From Cyclobacterium salsum (GTDB taxonomy: Bacteria; Bacteroidota; Bacteroidia; Cytophagales; Cyclobacteriaceae): a stretch of 64,000 nucleotides of DNA. The stretch lies in contig NZ_WNKG01000007.1 in NCBI RefSeq assembly GCF_010119245.1, positions 310,001 through 374,000 on the forward strand. Direction: 5' to 3'. The notes under the pieces are model-generated. The model was not told where the DNA came from and did no database searches. It saw only the letters and a list, made by a program, of their open reading frames with translations. Made by a program: the position numbers and the translations under genes. Positions 8,723 through 16,465 of this stretch are shown in pieces (position 1 is the first letter of the stretch; every line of letters starts with the position of its first letter).

Positions 8723-9823
8723 TTAAAAACGTTTCGTTCGGTTTCTTCTGTAATCTTCGAAAATCAAATGACCCAGGCCTTTGAGATTGCTGTAGTAGGC
8801 GTTACCGTTATTGACGGTGGTAAATTCTTTAACAAATTCTTTGAGATAGGGGTCGGAGGCGATCATAAAAGTCGTGACAGGAATTTTCAATCGCCGACAC
8901 TGCGCTGCCAGTTTTAATGTTTCCTTCAGTATTTTGCTATCAATGCCGAAGCTATTTTTATAATACTTAATGCCAACCTTCAAACAGGTAGGTTTTCCAT
9001 CCGTGATCATAAAGATCTGCTTATTGGGATTTTTTCTCCGCCTCAACAGATCCATAGCCAGTTCCAGACCTGCTACCGTGTTCGTATGGTAAGGCCCAAC
9101 TTGCAGGTAGGGAAGGTCTTTAATGGCTATCTGCCAGGCATCGTTGCCAAAAACGATTACGTCCAGGGTGTCTTTCGGGTAGCGGGTCTTGATCAGCTCT
9201 GCCAGGGCCATGGCTACCTTTTTGGCAGGCGTGATCCTGTCCTCTCCATAGAGGATCATGGAATGGGAAATATCGATCATCAGAACCGTGGAGGTCTGCG
9301 TACGGGTCTCGCTTTCCACCACTTCCAAATCATCCTCAGTCAACAAATAGTCACCTGAAAACCCGTGGTTTGCCTGCGCATTTCTCAGGGAATCGGTAAG
9401 TGCGATTTGATCCAGGTTGTCGCCAAATTGAAAGGGCCGTCTTTCGGAACCCCTTTCCTCTCCGGGCCCGGTGTGGGTTGTTTTGTGCTGCCCGCCTTTT
9501 CCTTTTTTTAGCTTCCCGAAAATTTCCTCCAACGCACTTTTTCGAATGGTCTGTTCGGCTTTTCCGGTAATTTTAATCGACCCTTTTCCCTGCTTCTCGT
9601 CCAGGTAGCCCTTGCTTTTCAAATCCTCGATAAAATCACCAATGCCGTAACCGGGAGTGGTCATCTGGTAGCGTTTGTCCAGGTTGGTCAGCCAGCTGAG
9701 TGCTTCGGCTACATCTCCACCGGTCATGGTGACTAATTGAAGGAAAATGTCCAATAGCTGATCAAAGGTATTCTTATCGGGATCTTTCTGTGGGACAAAT
9801 TTGGTAAATCTGAAACCTTTCAT
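8723..9823 (-). CDS. VWA-domain protein, partner of the AAA+ ATPase
   Basis: This is a 366-aa soluble protein. Residues 1-175 are an N-terminal helical region with a Lys/Gly-rich linker near 105-130. A von Willebrand A domain follows, with the metal-ion-dependent adhesion site DISHS at 184-188 and a later TDGKP (second MIDAS loop). Neither signal peptide nor membrane anchor is present. It is directly followed by the AAA+ gene with a 3-bp gap. Known for such pairs (MoxR-VWA, ChlI-ChlD, RavA-ViaA): the VWA subunit binds client or ATPase through MIDAS-bound Mg2+. Inferred to form one complex with the downstream ATPase. Confidence 0.85.
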   Translation of the reverse strand: MKGFRFTKFVPQKDPDKNTFDQLLDIFLQLVTMTGGDVAEALSWLTNLDKRYQMTTPGYGIGDFIEDLKSKGYLDEKQGKGSIKITGKAEQTIRKSALEEIFGKLKKGKGGQHKTTHTGPGEERGSERRPFQFGDNLDQIALTDSLRNAQANHGFSGDYLLTEDDLEVVESETRTQTSTVLMIDISHSMILYGEDRITPAKKVAMALAELIKTRYPKDTLDVIVFGNDAWQIAIKDLPYLQVGPYHTNTVAGLELAMDLLRRRKNPNKQIFMITDGKPTCLKVGIKYYKNSFGIDSKILKETLKLAAQCRRLKIPVTTFMIASDPYLKEFVKEFTTVNNGNAYYSNLKGLGHLIFEDYRRNRTKRF

Positions 9824-9873
9824 AACTCCTTAACAAAATATTACTGCCAGAGGTTTTCGCTTTTCGAAATCCC

Positions 9874-10356
9874 TCATTGATTTTCGATGAGCGCGACGAT
9901 CTCATCGGCCTGAAGATGGCAATTGAGCCATTCTTCCTCAAAACTCGCACCGTATTTCTTGTAAAATTTAATGGCTGGTTCGTTCCAATCCAGCACCTGC
10001 CACATCATGCCTGTGCAACCTTCTTCCAGCGATTTGGCCAGCACTGCCTCAAATAGCAATTTACCCGCGCCCTTTCCTCTCTCCGATGCGGTGATGATGT
10101 AATCTTCCAGGTAAAGCCGTTTTCCTTTCCAGGTGCTGTAGCGGTAATAGTAAATGGCTGTTCCGATAATGGGGCCATTACCTTCTTTTTCTATCACAAA
10201 AAAACCAAAGACAGGGTTCGGACCAAAGCCATCCTTTTCCATTAGTTGTACGGTATTGGTCACCTCTTCGGGTGCCTTTTCATAAAGGGCTAATTCCTGG
10301 ATGAGGGCAAAGACCTCTGGTAAGTCTTCTTTTTTTCCTTTTCTAACGATATACAT
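9874..10356 (-). CDS. GNAT family N-acetyltransferase (diamine acetyltransferase-like)
   Basis: This 160-aa protein spans a whole GNAT fold. The acetyl-CoA pyrophosphate loop is SERGKGAG (91-98), preceded by the beta4 strand LYLEDYIIT. The C-terminal NEPAIKFYKKYGA is the usual helix alpha4 containing the general-acid Tyr. Overall sequence style (ELALYEKAPEEV, YYRYSTWKGK) resembles the spermidine/spermine or thialysine N-acetyltransferase subgroup, but the substrate is not proven. It lies 50 bp upstream of the VWA gene on the same strand, so it may be on the same transcript. It is divergent from coaX. Confidence 0.85.
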   Translation of the reverse strand: MYIVRKGKKEDLPEVFALIQELALYEKAPEEVTNTVQLMEKDGFGPNPVFGFFVIEKEGNGPIIGTAIYYYRYSTWKGKRLYLEDYIITASERGKGAGKLLFEAVLAKSLEEGCTGMMWQVLDWNEPAIKFYKKYGASFEEEWLNCHLQADEIVALIENQ

Positions 10357-10483
10357 GAGTTGAAATTAATAAAAAGGGCCCACTTTAGCCAATACGGTTC
10401 TCCTTTCTGGGAAAATTAACCGGAGGATGGGGCAGGGCAATTGCCGCACGATTTTTATCTTTGGTCAAACAAATCTATTTGCC

Positions 10484-11266
10484 ATGTTTTTATCCATCGA
10501 TGCCGGTAATTCGACCATTATTTTTGGTTTGTATAGGGAGGGGGCTGATTCCTGGAGCCCCACCCTTAGCGTGGATAGCCATAAAAACCTGACGGTTTTT
10601 CAGCTTGAAAAGAAGCTGGGTCACTTCTTTTTGGAGAATGATTGGAAGCTGGAATCCGTTACCGATATTGGGTTGAGCACGGTGGTTCCTGATTTAGCAC
10701 CCGTACTTTTGCAATGTTGTGAAAACTTTTTTGGGAGGACTCCTTATCTCATTGACGGAAACAGCTATGAAAGGCTCCCGGTAAAAACGGTAAACCCACA
10801 CGAAATAGGTACTGATCTGATGGCTAACATTACCGCCGCTTACGCGTGTTTTAGGGAAGCTTGTATTGTGGTAGATTTTGGGACTGCCCTGACATTTAGC
10901 ATCGTGAATGAACAGGGGCAGGTCATTGGGGTAAACATCGTCCCCGGAATCAAAACGGCTATCGATGCACTTTTCACTGGAACGGCCAAATTACCCAAGG
11001 TAAGCTTGGAAATACCGGATTCTGTATTGGGAAAGAATACGGTTCATTCCATACAGGCAGGAATTTTTTACGGCTATACGGCCCTGGTCAAGGGGATGCT
11101 GGCAGCCATTGCTGAGGAGACCAACCGAAGCTACAAGGTAGTGGCCACAGGTGGGCTTTCAGCAGTGATGGACCATCTCCATGATCAATTTAATCTGATA
11201 GACAGGCACCTGACCTTAAGGGGAATCTATCAGATTACGAATTCAAACAGGAATGGGCAGGGCTGA
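10484..11266 (+). CDS. coaX: Type III pantothenate kinase
   Basis: This 260-aa enzyme phosphorylates pantothenate, the first step of CoA synthesis. Family signatures: N-terminal phosphate loop DAGNST right after MFLSI, PHEIGTDLMAN, catalytic VDFGTALTF, GIKTAIDALFTGTAKLP and ATGGLS near the end. I start at the ATG at 10484 because the DAGNST loop sits within the first ten residues in this family; an in-frame ATG at 10427 would add 19 residues unlike the family. Length matches CoaX. Confidence 0.92.
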   Translation: MFLSIDAGNSTIIFGLYREGADSWSPTLSVDSHKNLTVFQLEKKLGHFFLENDWKLESVTDIGLSTVVPDLAPVLLQCCENFFGRTPYLIDGNSYERLPVKTVNPHEIGTDLMANITAAYACFREACIVVDFGTALTFSIVNEQGQVIGVNIVPGIKTAIDALFTGTAKLPKVSLEIPDSVLGKNTVHSIQAGIFYGYTALVKGMLAAIAEETNRSYKVVATGGLSAVMDHLHDQFNLIDRHLTLRGIYQITNSNRNGQG

Positions 11267-11345
11267 GTGGCATCAAATTTTGGAAATTTGCAGATATATA
11301 GGTAGTTTAATCACAGTTAAATTTTCGAACGTAAACCCCTTATTT

Positions 11346-11726
11346 ATGAATGCCCAATCCCAGCCTTTTGATTATTTTCTGGATGTGATAAAAAATAAAT
11401 ACGCGCAATTTGATGGCAGGGCCAGGAGAAGCGAGTATTGGTACTTTGTGCTGTTTAATATTCTGATCAGTCTCGGTATCGGAATCGTGGGAACCCTCCT
11501 CGATCTTTCATTTTTGAGTATGATTTACAGCTTAGCCATATTTATTCCGGGTATAGCAGTAGCTGTGAGGAGACTCCATGATACAGGAAGGTCAGGGTTA
11601 TGGGTGCTGATTGGCTTGATTCCGGTAATCGGGGTTATCGTGCTGATCGTGTTTTTAGTAGAAGACAGCAAACCTGCCAATCAGTACGGTCCCAATCCCA
11701 AAACACCAAATAGTGGTATCGTCTAA
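11346..11726 (+). CDS. DUF805 family membrane protein
   Basis: This small inner-membrane protein (126 aa) has the DUF805 pattern: FDGRARRSEYWYFVLFN near the N-terminus, then three hydrophobic segments, VRRLHDTGRSGLWVLIGLIP between the last two, and a polar tail. The function is unknown in the family. I use the ATG at 11346 (MNAQSQPFDYF), 79 bp after coaX; longer in-frame starts overlap coaX. A hairpin terminator follows immediately. Confidence 0.85.
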   Translation: MNAQSQPFDYFLDVIKNKYAQFDGRARRSEYWYFVLFNILISLGIGIVGTLLDLSFLSMIYSLAIFIPGIAVAVRRLHDTGRSGLWVLIGLIPVIGVIVLIVFLVEDSKPANQYGPNPKTPNSGIV

Positions 11727-11728
11727 AA

Positions 11729-11760
11729 AAAAAAGCGAGTCTTACTCAGACTCGCTTTTT
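11729..11760. terminator. Bidirectional intrinsic terminator between DUF805 gene and rng
   Basis: The stem GCGAGTCT / AGACTCGC (11735-11742 and 11748-11755) has a 5-nt loop, an A-run on the left and TTTTT on the right, so it works on both strands. The rng stop codon and last codons lie inside it: the 3' end of rng is part of the hairpin. Confidence 0.85.
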
Positions 11761-13313
11761 ATGATAATTTCTATAGGTTCTCCTGTGCTATCCAGGAATT
11801 TGTACTCCGTCACCGGTAATGAAGAATCTTTAATCAGACTGATCCATTTGTAATAGTTAAAAAACCACTGAATCCTTTTGGAATAGATGCCATGTGTAAA
11901 GTAGGCATATAAATAAGGGTGCATGGCTATTTTAATCTTCGATTCGTTTTGGTGTGTTGCAAGATGGTCTAAATCTTTTTCCAATTTGTCTGCTACCAAA
12001 ATGGAAGCCTGGATTTTTCCAGTTCCATTACAGGATGGGCAGGTTTCTTTGGTGACAATGTTCATTTCGGGTCGGACGCGTTGTCGGGTGATTTGCATCA
12101 GTCCGAATTTTGTGAGTGGGAGCACCGTGTTTTTTGATCGGTCATCTCTCATTGCGTCTTTCATCGCCTCGAAAATTGCCCGTTTGTTATCGGCTTTTTT
12201 CATGTCAATGAAATCAATCACAATGATGCCACCCATATCGCGTAGCCTTAATTGTCTTGCAATTTCCTTTACCGCTACTAAATTGGTTTTAAGGCCGGTA
12301 TTTTCCTGATCATTTTCCTGGTTGGATTTGTTTCCACTGTTCACATCTACCACATGAAGGGCTTCGGTGTGCTCAATAATGAGGTATCCGCCCTGGGGCA
12401 AACTTACGGCGGATCCAAACAGGCTTTTGATCTGTTTTTCGATACCAAAACTTTCAAAGAGCTTTGCTTTTCCGTTGAAAAGCTTAACAATTTTTTCTTT
12501 TTCTGGAGCAATCGATCTTATGTAAGATCGCATCTGATCGTAAATTACTTCATCCTCTACCGTGATTGCGTCGAAAGATTCGTTGAGTAGGTCCCTGATA
12601 ATCGAGGAGGCCAAACTCATTTCTCCGATGATTTTGTCTTTTACCTTGGCTGTTTGCAGCTTTTTCATGCCTTCTTCCCATGATTCCAGAAGGTTTCTGA
12701 GATCTTTGTCCAATTCGGTGACAGATTGTCCTTCTGCCACAGTTCGGATGATCACCCCAAAATTCACGGGTTTGATAGACGTGATAAGCCTGGCTAACCT
12801 TCTTCTTTCCTCGGCACTGCGTATTTTTTTAGATACGTTCACCGTGTCAGAAAAGGGCACCAAAACCAGGTATCGACCAGCAAGGGAGAGCTCACAGGAC
12901 AGTCGCGGTCCTTTCGTTGAAATCGGTTCTTTCACTACTTGCACCAAAACCTGATTGTTCTTAGACAATACCTGGGAAATTTTTCCCAGCTTGTCTATTT
13001 CAGGTTCATTTTCAAAGCCCTTCAGGTTGAATCCCTGATGACTCTTATTTCGGGTAACTTTAACCAGCTTATTCAAGCTGTTTACCCTAGGTCCAAGATC
13101 CTGATAATGTAAAAATGCGTCTTTTTCAAAACCAACGTCTATAAAAGCGGCGTTTAGCCCATTGACGATTTTTTTTACAGAGCCAAGATAGATATCTCCG
13201 ACTTTAAACTTGTTGTCTTCTTCTTCTAAGTGAAGCTCAATCAAGCTTTTGTTTTTCAACAAGGCAATGCGACTACCGTTTTGAGAGGAATCAATTAATA
13301 ATTCTGAACTCAA
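11742..13313 (-). CDS. rng: Ribonuclease G/E family endoribonuclease
   Basis: This 523-aa enzyme cleaves single-stranded A/U-rich RNA for mRNA decay and rRNA maturation. An S1 RNA-binding domain lies at about 35-125 (VGDIYLGSVKKIVNGLNAAFIDVG). Catalytic metal ligands are visible in LHVVDVNSGN (Asp323) and VIDFIDM (Asp367), and the zinc-link CPSC is at 425-428. It has the short RNase G-like architecture without the long RNase E scaffold tail. In Bacteroidota this gene commonly lies near HU, as here. It ends inside the bidirectional terminator at 11729-11760. Confidence 0.92.
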   Translation of the reverse strand: MSSELLIDSSQNGSRIALLKNKSLIELHLEEEDNKFKVGDIYLGSVKKIVNGLNAAFIDVGFEKDAFLHYQDLGPRVNSLNKLVKVTRNKSHQGFNLKGFENEPEIDKLGKISQVLSKNNQVLVQVVKEPISTKGPRLSCELSLAGRYLVLVPFSDTVNVSKKIRSAEERRRLARLITSIKPVNFGVIIRTVAEGQSVTELDKDLRNLLESWEEGMKKLQTAKVKDKIIGEMSLASSIIRDLLNESFDAITVEDEVIYDQMRSYIRSIAPEKEKIVKLFNGKAKLFESFGIEKQIKSLFGSAVSLPQGGYLIIEHTEALHVVDVNSGNKSNQENDQENTGLKTNLVAVKEIARQLRLRDMGGIIVIDFIDMKKADNKRAIFEAMKDAMRDDRSKNTVLPLTKFGLMQITRQRVRPEMNIVTKETCPSCNGTGKIQASILVADKLEKDLDHLATHQNESKIKIAMHPYLYAYFTHGIYSKRIQWFFNYYKWISLIKDSSLPVTEYKFLDSTGEPIEIIIKSESE

Positions 13314-13367
13314 ATTGTGTCTCTATTATGAAATAAAAGAACGTTTTTGTTTTAAGAAGTTATCGAA

Positions 13368-13457
13368 TTACTTCTTTTTGTGTCTGTTTTTTCTCAATCT
13401 TTTCTTACGCTTGTGCGTAGCGATCTTATGTCTCTTCCTTTTTTTACCGCAAGGCAT
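13368..13457 (-). CDS. AURKAIP1/COX24-domain mini-protein (29 aa, very basic)
   Basis: Reading the minus strand from the ATG at 13457 gives a 29-residue protein starting MPCGKKRKRHKIATHKRK and ending in a Lys run. Over half of the residues are Lys, Arg or His. This matches the small AURKAIP1/COX24-type proteins annotated in Bacteroidota genomes, thought to be related to mitochondrial small-ribosomal-subunit factors. Inferred: an RNA-binding ribosome-associated peptide. It lies in the gap between the TPR gene and rng, all on the same strand. I know the motif by its pattern; I did not search for it. Confidence 0.75.
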   Translation of the reverse strand: MPCGKKRKRHKIATHKRKKRLRKNRHKKK

Positions 13458-13492
13458 AATTTTATGGTTTAAAGTTTAACACTTATTTTAAA

Positions 13493-14323
13493 TTATAATC
13501 TATCCAAATAATTCTCGATCCCTGATAGGATCTGTGGATCATCCGTTTTCTGCTGCAGGGCTTCCAACTGCTTTTTGGCCTGGTTCTTTTGATTCGACTC
13601 AAATAAACTTACGCCCAGATAAAACTGTCCCTGTATGTTTTCAGGGTGATTGGCCACTAACCTTTCGAATCGCTCCACCGCACGCTTGTATTGACCACTT
13701 TGCATGGATAAAATACCCATATTGAACAGGGCCTCTTCGTTATCCGGATCCTGTTCCAATATATCCCTCAGCATGGTAATCCCTTGCATGGGATTGGACG
13801 AAGATACGTAGGTCATGGCTACTTTGGTCTTCAGATCCAGCCTTTCCGGGTTTTGTTCCAATACCTTTCCGAGATACAAACGGGCTTTTTCTGCCATTAG
13901 TCTGGTTTTGTCATCTTCCATGGCAAAACCAAAGGCTTCGTAGTACAAGTTGCCTGCTTTTTCCCAGTTCTCGAGTTCCGGAACCTTTTCGGCAATTAAG
14001 CCATAGTAATAAGCCGCACTGTCCAATTTTCCACCCTTTTCATAAACACTGGCAATGGAATCAGCAAATATAACAAAATTTTCGTCATCAGGTTCCCCTT
14101 CCATTTGACCCATTAGATTTTCAATCATTTCCAGGTCAGTGGCATTCAGGGAACTTCCATGTGAATTTGCCTCCGGATTAACACCAGATCCCAAATCACT
14201 TTCACCTGTAGCGAGATCTCCCTGCTCATTTTCAACCACCACCAAGGGTAAGGAGTAAAGAAAATAAGTCAGTAATAAACCTACTACAACGAAAATAATT
14301 TGGGATCGCTTCATCTTTAACAT
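13493..14323 (-). CDS. Membrane-anchored TPR protein
   Basis: This 276-aa protein starts MLKMKRSQIIFVVVGLLLTYFLYSLPLV, an uncleaved signal anchor. An acidic low-complexity stretch and TPR-type helices follow from about residue 95: AAYYYGLIAEKVPELENWEKAG, ALFNMGILSMQSGQYKRAVERFE and GQFYLGVSLFESNQKNQAKK. TPR domains hold protein partners; the partner is not evident. The second Met (14314) is an equally good start. It follows HU by 10 bp on the same strand and precedes the COX24-like mini-gene and rng, suggesting one transcript. Confidence 0.8.
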   Translation of the reverse strand: MLKMKRSQIIFVVVGLLLTYFLYSLPLVVVENEQGDLATGESDLGSGVNPEANSHGSSLNATDLEMIENLMGQMEGEPDDENFVIFADSIASVYEKGGKLDSAAYYYGLIAEKVPELENWEKAGNLYYEAFGFAMEDDKTRLMAEKARLYLGKVLEQNPERLDLKTKVAMTYVSSSNPMQGITMLRDILEQDPDNEEALFNMGILSMQSGQYKRAVERFERLVANHPENIQGQFYLGVSLFESNQKNQAKKQLEALQQKTDDPQILSGIENYLDRL

Positions 14324-14333
14324 TTACCCGAAC

Positions 14334-14642
14334 TTAGTCCTGGGGAGCCAACTCTTTCACATTTTGGCTGTTTTTGATTTTTTCGATAAAAGATTTTGAA
14401 GGTTTAAAAGCGGGAACATAATGTTCGTCAATCACAATAGCTGTGTTTTTGGAAATGTTTCTCGCAATTTTTTTAGCCCTTTTTTTGTTAATAAAACTGC
14501 CAAAACCTCTGACATAGATGTTATCTCCCTCTGCCATTGAATCCTTTACAACCTTAAAGAACGCCTCGACGGTCTGTGTAACATCGTCCTTCTGAATTCC
14601 TGTCTTCTCCGAAATCTTTGTGATTACCTCTGCTTTAGTCAC
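14334..14642 (-). CDS. HU family DNA-binding protein
   Basis: This 102-aa protein has the HU/IHF fold: helical N-terminus MTKAEVITKISEKTGI, the signature GFGSFINKKRAKKIARN and a beta-arm with VPAFKPSKSF. It bends and compacts DNA in the nucleoid. HU with a short extra C-terminal tail (NSQNVKELAPQD) is seen here. It is divergent from mutY; a -7 element lies at 14712-14719. It probably heads the minus-strand HU-TPR-COX24-rng group. Confidence 0.92.
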   Translation of the reverse strand: MTKAEVITKISEKTGIQKDDVTQTVEAFFKVVKDSMAEGDNIYVRGFGSFINKKRAKKIARNISKNTAIVIDEHYVPAFKPSKSFIEKIKNSQNVKELAPQD

Positions 14643-14711
14643 TGTCTTAAAATTTTATTGTGTAATTCATTAGAGGCTTAACCTCCTATTAACCAAGTAA
14701 TTTTGGGAGTG

Positions 14712-14719
14712 CAAATTTA
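14712..14719 (-). promoter_or_regulatory. -7 promoter element for the HU gene
   Basis: On the minus strand TAAATTTG matches the TAnnTTTG consensus exactly, 70 bp upstream of the HU ATG. A T-run but no TTTG occupies the -33 position. Predicted transcription start is near 14705. Confidence 0.45.
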
Positions 14720-14804
14720 CAATAACCATTCCAATTAAAAAATAAAATGAACAAAATTAGCTTGTTTTGTCAAATAAGTGGTCGAAAATTAACTTAAATA
14801 AATT

Positions 14805-15887
14805 TTGAATAGTAGCTATTTTACTGAAAAACTGCTCCGTTGGTATCCCCATAATCGTCGCGATTTGCCTTGGAGAGGCACAAGGGATCCATATATCATT
14901 TGGTTGTCCGAAATCATTCTTCAGCAGACACGGGTAGCTCAGGGCTTACCTTATTTTTACGATTTTGTAAATAAATTTCCCACTTTGGCACAATTGGCCG
15001 CAGCACCAGAGTCGGAAATCCTTCGGAGTTGGCAAGGATTGGGTTATTATAGCAGGGCCCGTAACCTGCATGCTTGCGCCAGGGGAATCGTAAATGAGCG
15101 GGAAGGAAAATTTCCCAATAATTATAAAGACCTCCTGAAGCTTAAGGGAGTGGGTCCCTATACTGCGGCTGCTATCGCCTCCTTCGCCTTCCGTGAGCCC
15201 GTGGCAGTGGTAGATGGGAATGTTTACCGGGTTCTTTCCCGGTTTTTTGGGATTAGTACGGATATAGGCTCCCCTGCCGGTAAGAAAGAGTTCGAATTGC
15301 TGGCAAACCGGTTAATTCCAAAAAGCAATCCGGATGACTACAATCAGGCCATCATGGAATTTGGGGCGCTTCAGTGCGTCCCAACAAATCCGGATTGCCC
15401 AAACTGCCCACTCCAGCCTGACTGTTTTGCCTCAAAACGTGAACTGGTACACAGCTTACCTGTAAAAGAGAAAAAAACCAAGGTTAGGCCACGATACTTT
15501 GTCTATCACTATATCCATGCCGCCGGTCAGATTGTCGTGCGTAAACGAACTGCAAAGGATATATGGCAAGGATTGGTAGACTTTCCACTTGAAGAATTCA
15601 GCAGTGAAGAAGCTATTTTTCCTCCAAAGCCTGAAAACCTGTCAGCTTTTCGGGAATTAGCATCCCTTGGACCGGTTTTTGAGCCCCACGCAGAAAAACC
15701 CTGGAAGCACATTCTTAGTCATCAGCGAATATTTGCTTCGTTCGTAGAGATCAAGTTGAAAGCAGCGCAAAAACCGCAGTTAGAAAAGTGGGCTACCGAG
15801 AACGGATACACGCTGGCAGACGAACAGGCTTTGGAAGAAATGGGAAAACCCAAATTGATTGTCAGGTATTTGAATCAAAAAAAATAA
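14805..15887 (+). CDS. mutY: A/G-specific adenine DNA glycosylase
   Basis: This 360-aa base-excision enzyme removes adenine mispaired with 8-oxoguanine. It shows the catalytic Glu in SEIILQQTR (Glu36), helix-hairpin-helix LKGVGPYTA (113-121), catalytic Asp137 in VVDGNV and the 4Fe-4S cluster Cys191-x6-Cys198-x2-Cys201-x5-Cys207. A C-terminal NUDIX-like 8-oxoG recognition domain begins near residue 225. The start is TTG at 14805, which places the family N-terminus (FTEKLLRWYPHNRRDLPWR) correctly; no ATG is available upstream in frame. It is followed by ssb after 57 bp. Confidence 0.93.
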   Translation: MNSSYFTEKLLRWYPHNRRDLPWRGTRDPYIIWLSEIILQQTRVAQGLPYFYDFVNKFPTLAQLAAAPESEILRSWQGLGYYSRARNLHACARGIVNEREGKFPNNYKDLLKLKGVGPYTAAAIASFAFREPVAVVDGNVYRVLSRFFGISTDIGSPAGKKEFELLANRLIPKSNPDDYNQAIMEFGALQCVPTNPDCPNCPLQPDCFASKRELVHSLPVKEKKTKVRPRYFVYHYIHAAGQIVVRKRTAKDIWQGLVDFPLEEFSSEEAIFPPKPENLSAFRELASLGPVFEPHAEKPWKHILSHQRIFASFVEIKLKAAQKPQLEKWATENGYTLADEQALEEMGKPKLIVRYLNQKK

Positions 15888-15944
15888 ATCATTACATTTA
15901 AGATAGGTAACGCTAACCACCTCGAATATATAAAATAGCAAATC

Positions 15945-16409
15945 ATGGCAGGAGTAAATAAAGTAATTCTACTGGGAAATCTGGGTGCTGACCCGGAGGT
16001 CAAGCACCTGGAGGGAGATAAGGTAGTCGCCAATCTGCGGTTGGCTACCACTGAAACGTACAAGGATCGATCCGGAAACCGGGTCGAAAACACAGAATGG
16101 CACGACCTGGAACTGTGGGACGGACAGGCAAAAGTAGCAGAGCAATATTTAAAAAAGGGAAGCCAGATTTACGTAGAAGGTAAAATAAAATCGGATACCT
16201 GGCAGGATGATCATGGGAATAACCGGAAACGAATGAAAATTCGGGTGTTGAGTTTTACCATGCTGGGTTCCAAAAGCATGGGGCAGGATAGTCCGGGGTC
16301 CGGGCAGGCACAACCTTCCGGAAATACCGAAAATGCCAGAGGCAACCAAATGGCACAGGAGCCATCCTTTGAAAATGAGGAAGATGGATCAGACGATTTA
16401 CCATTTTAA
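15945..16409 (+). CDS. ssb: Single-stranded DNA-binding protein
   Basis: This 154-aa SSB has the OB fold in residues 1-108 (NKVILLGNLGADPEV, WHDLELWDGQAKVAEQYLKKG, YVEGKI). A Gln/Gly/Pro-rich flexible linker follows, then the acidic tail SDDLPF that recruits partner proteins. It protects ssDNA in replication and repair. The order mutY-ssb-gldE is conserved in many Bacteroidota. Confidence 0.95.
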   Translation: MAGVNKVILLGNLGADPEVKHLEGDKVVANLRLATTETYKDRSGNRVENTEWHDLELWDGQAKVAEQYLKKGSQIYVEGKIKSDTWQDDHGNNRKRMKIRVLSFTMLGSKSMGQDSPGSGQAQPSGNTENARGNQMAQEPSFENEEDGSDDLPF

Positions 16410-16465
16410 GAGAAAGGGTTCCGTTAAAATTCCGTAGTTTTGCAAAAAATAATTTTCTTACATTA

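Noticed and set aside
8723-9823. True magnesium-chelatase D subunit
   Set aside because: No tetrapyrrole genes are nearby and the AAA+ partner has Asn in Walker B; the general MoxR-VWA description fits better.
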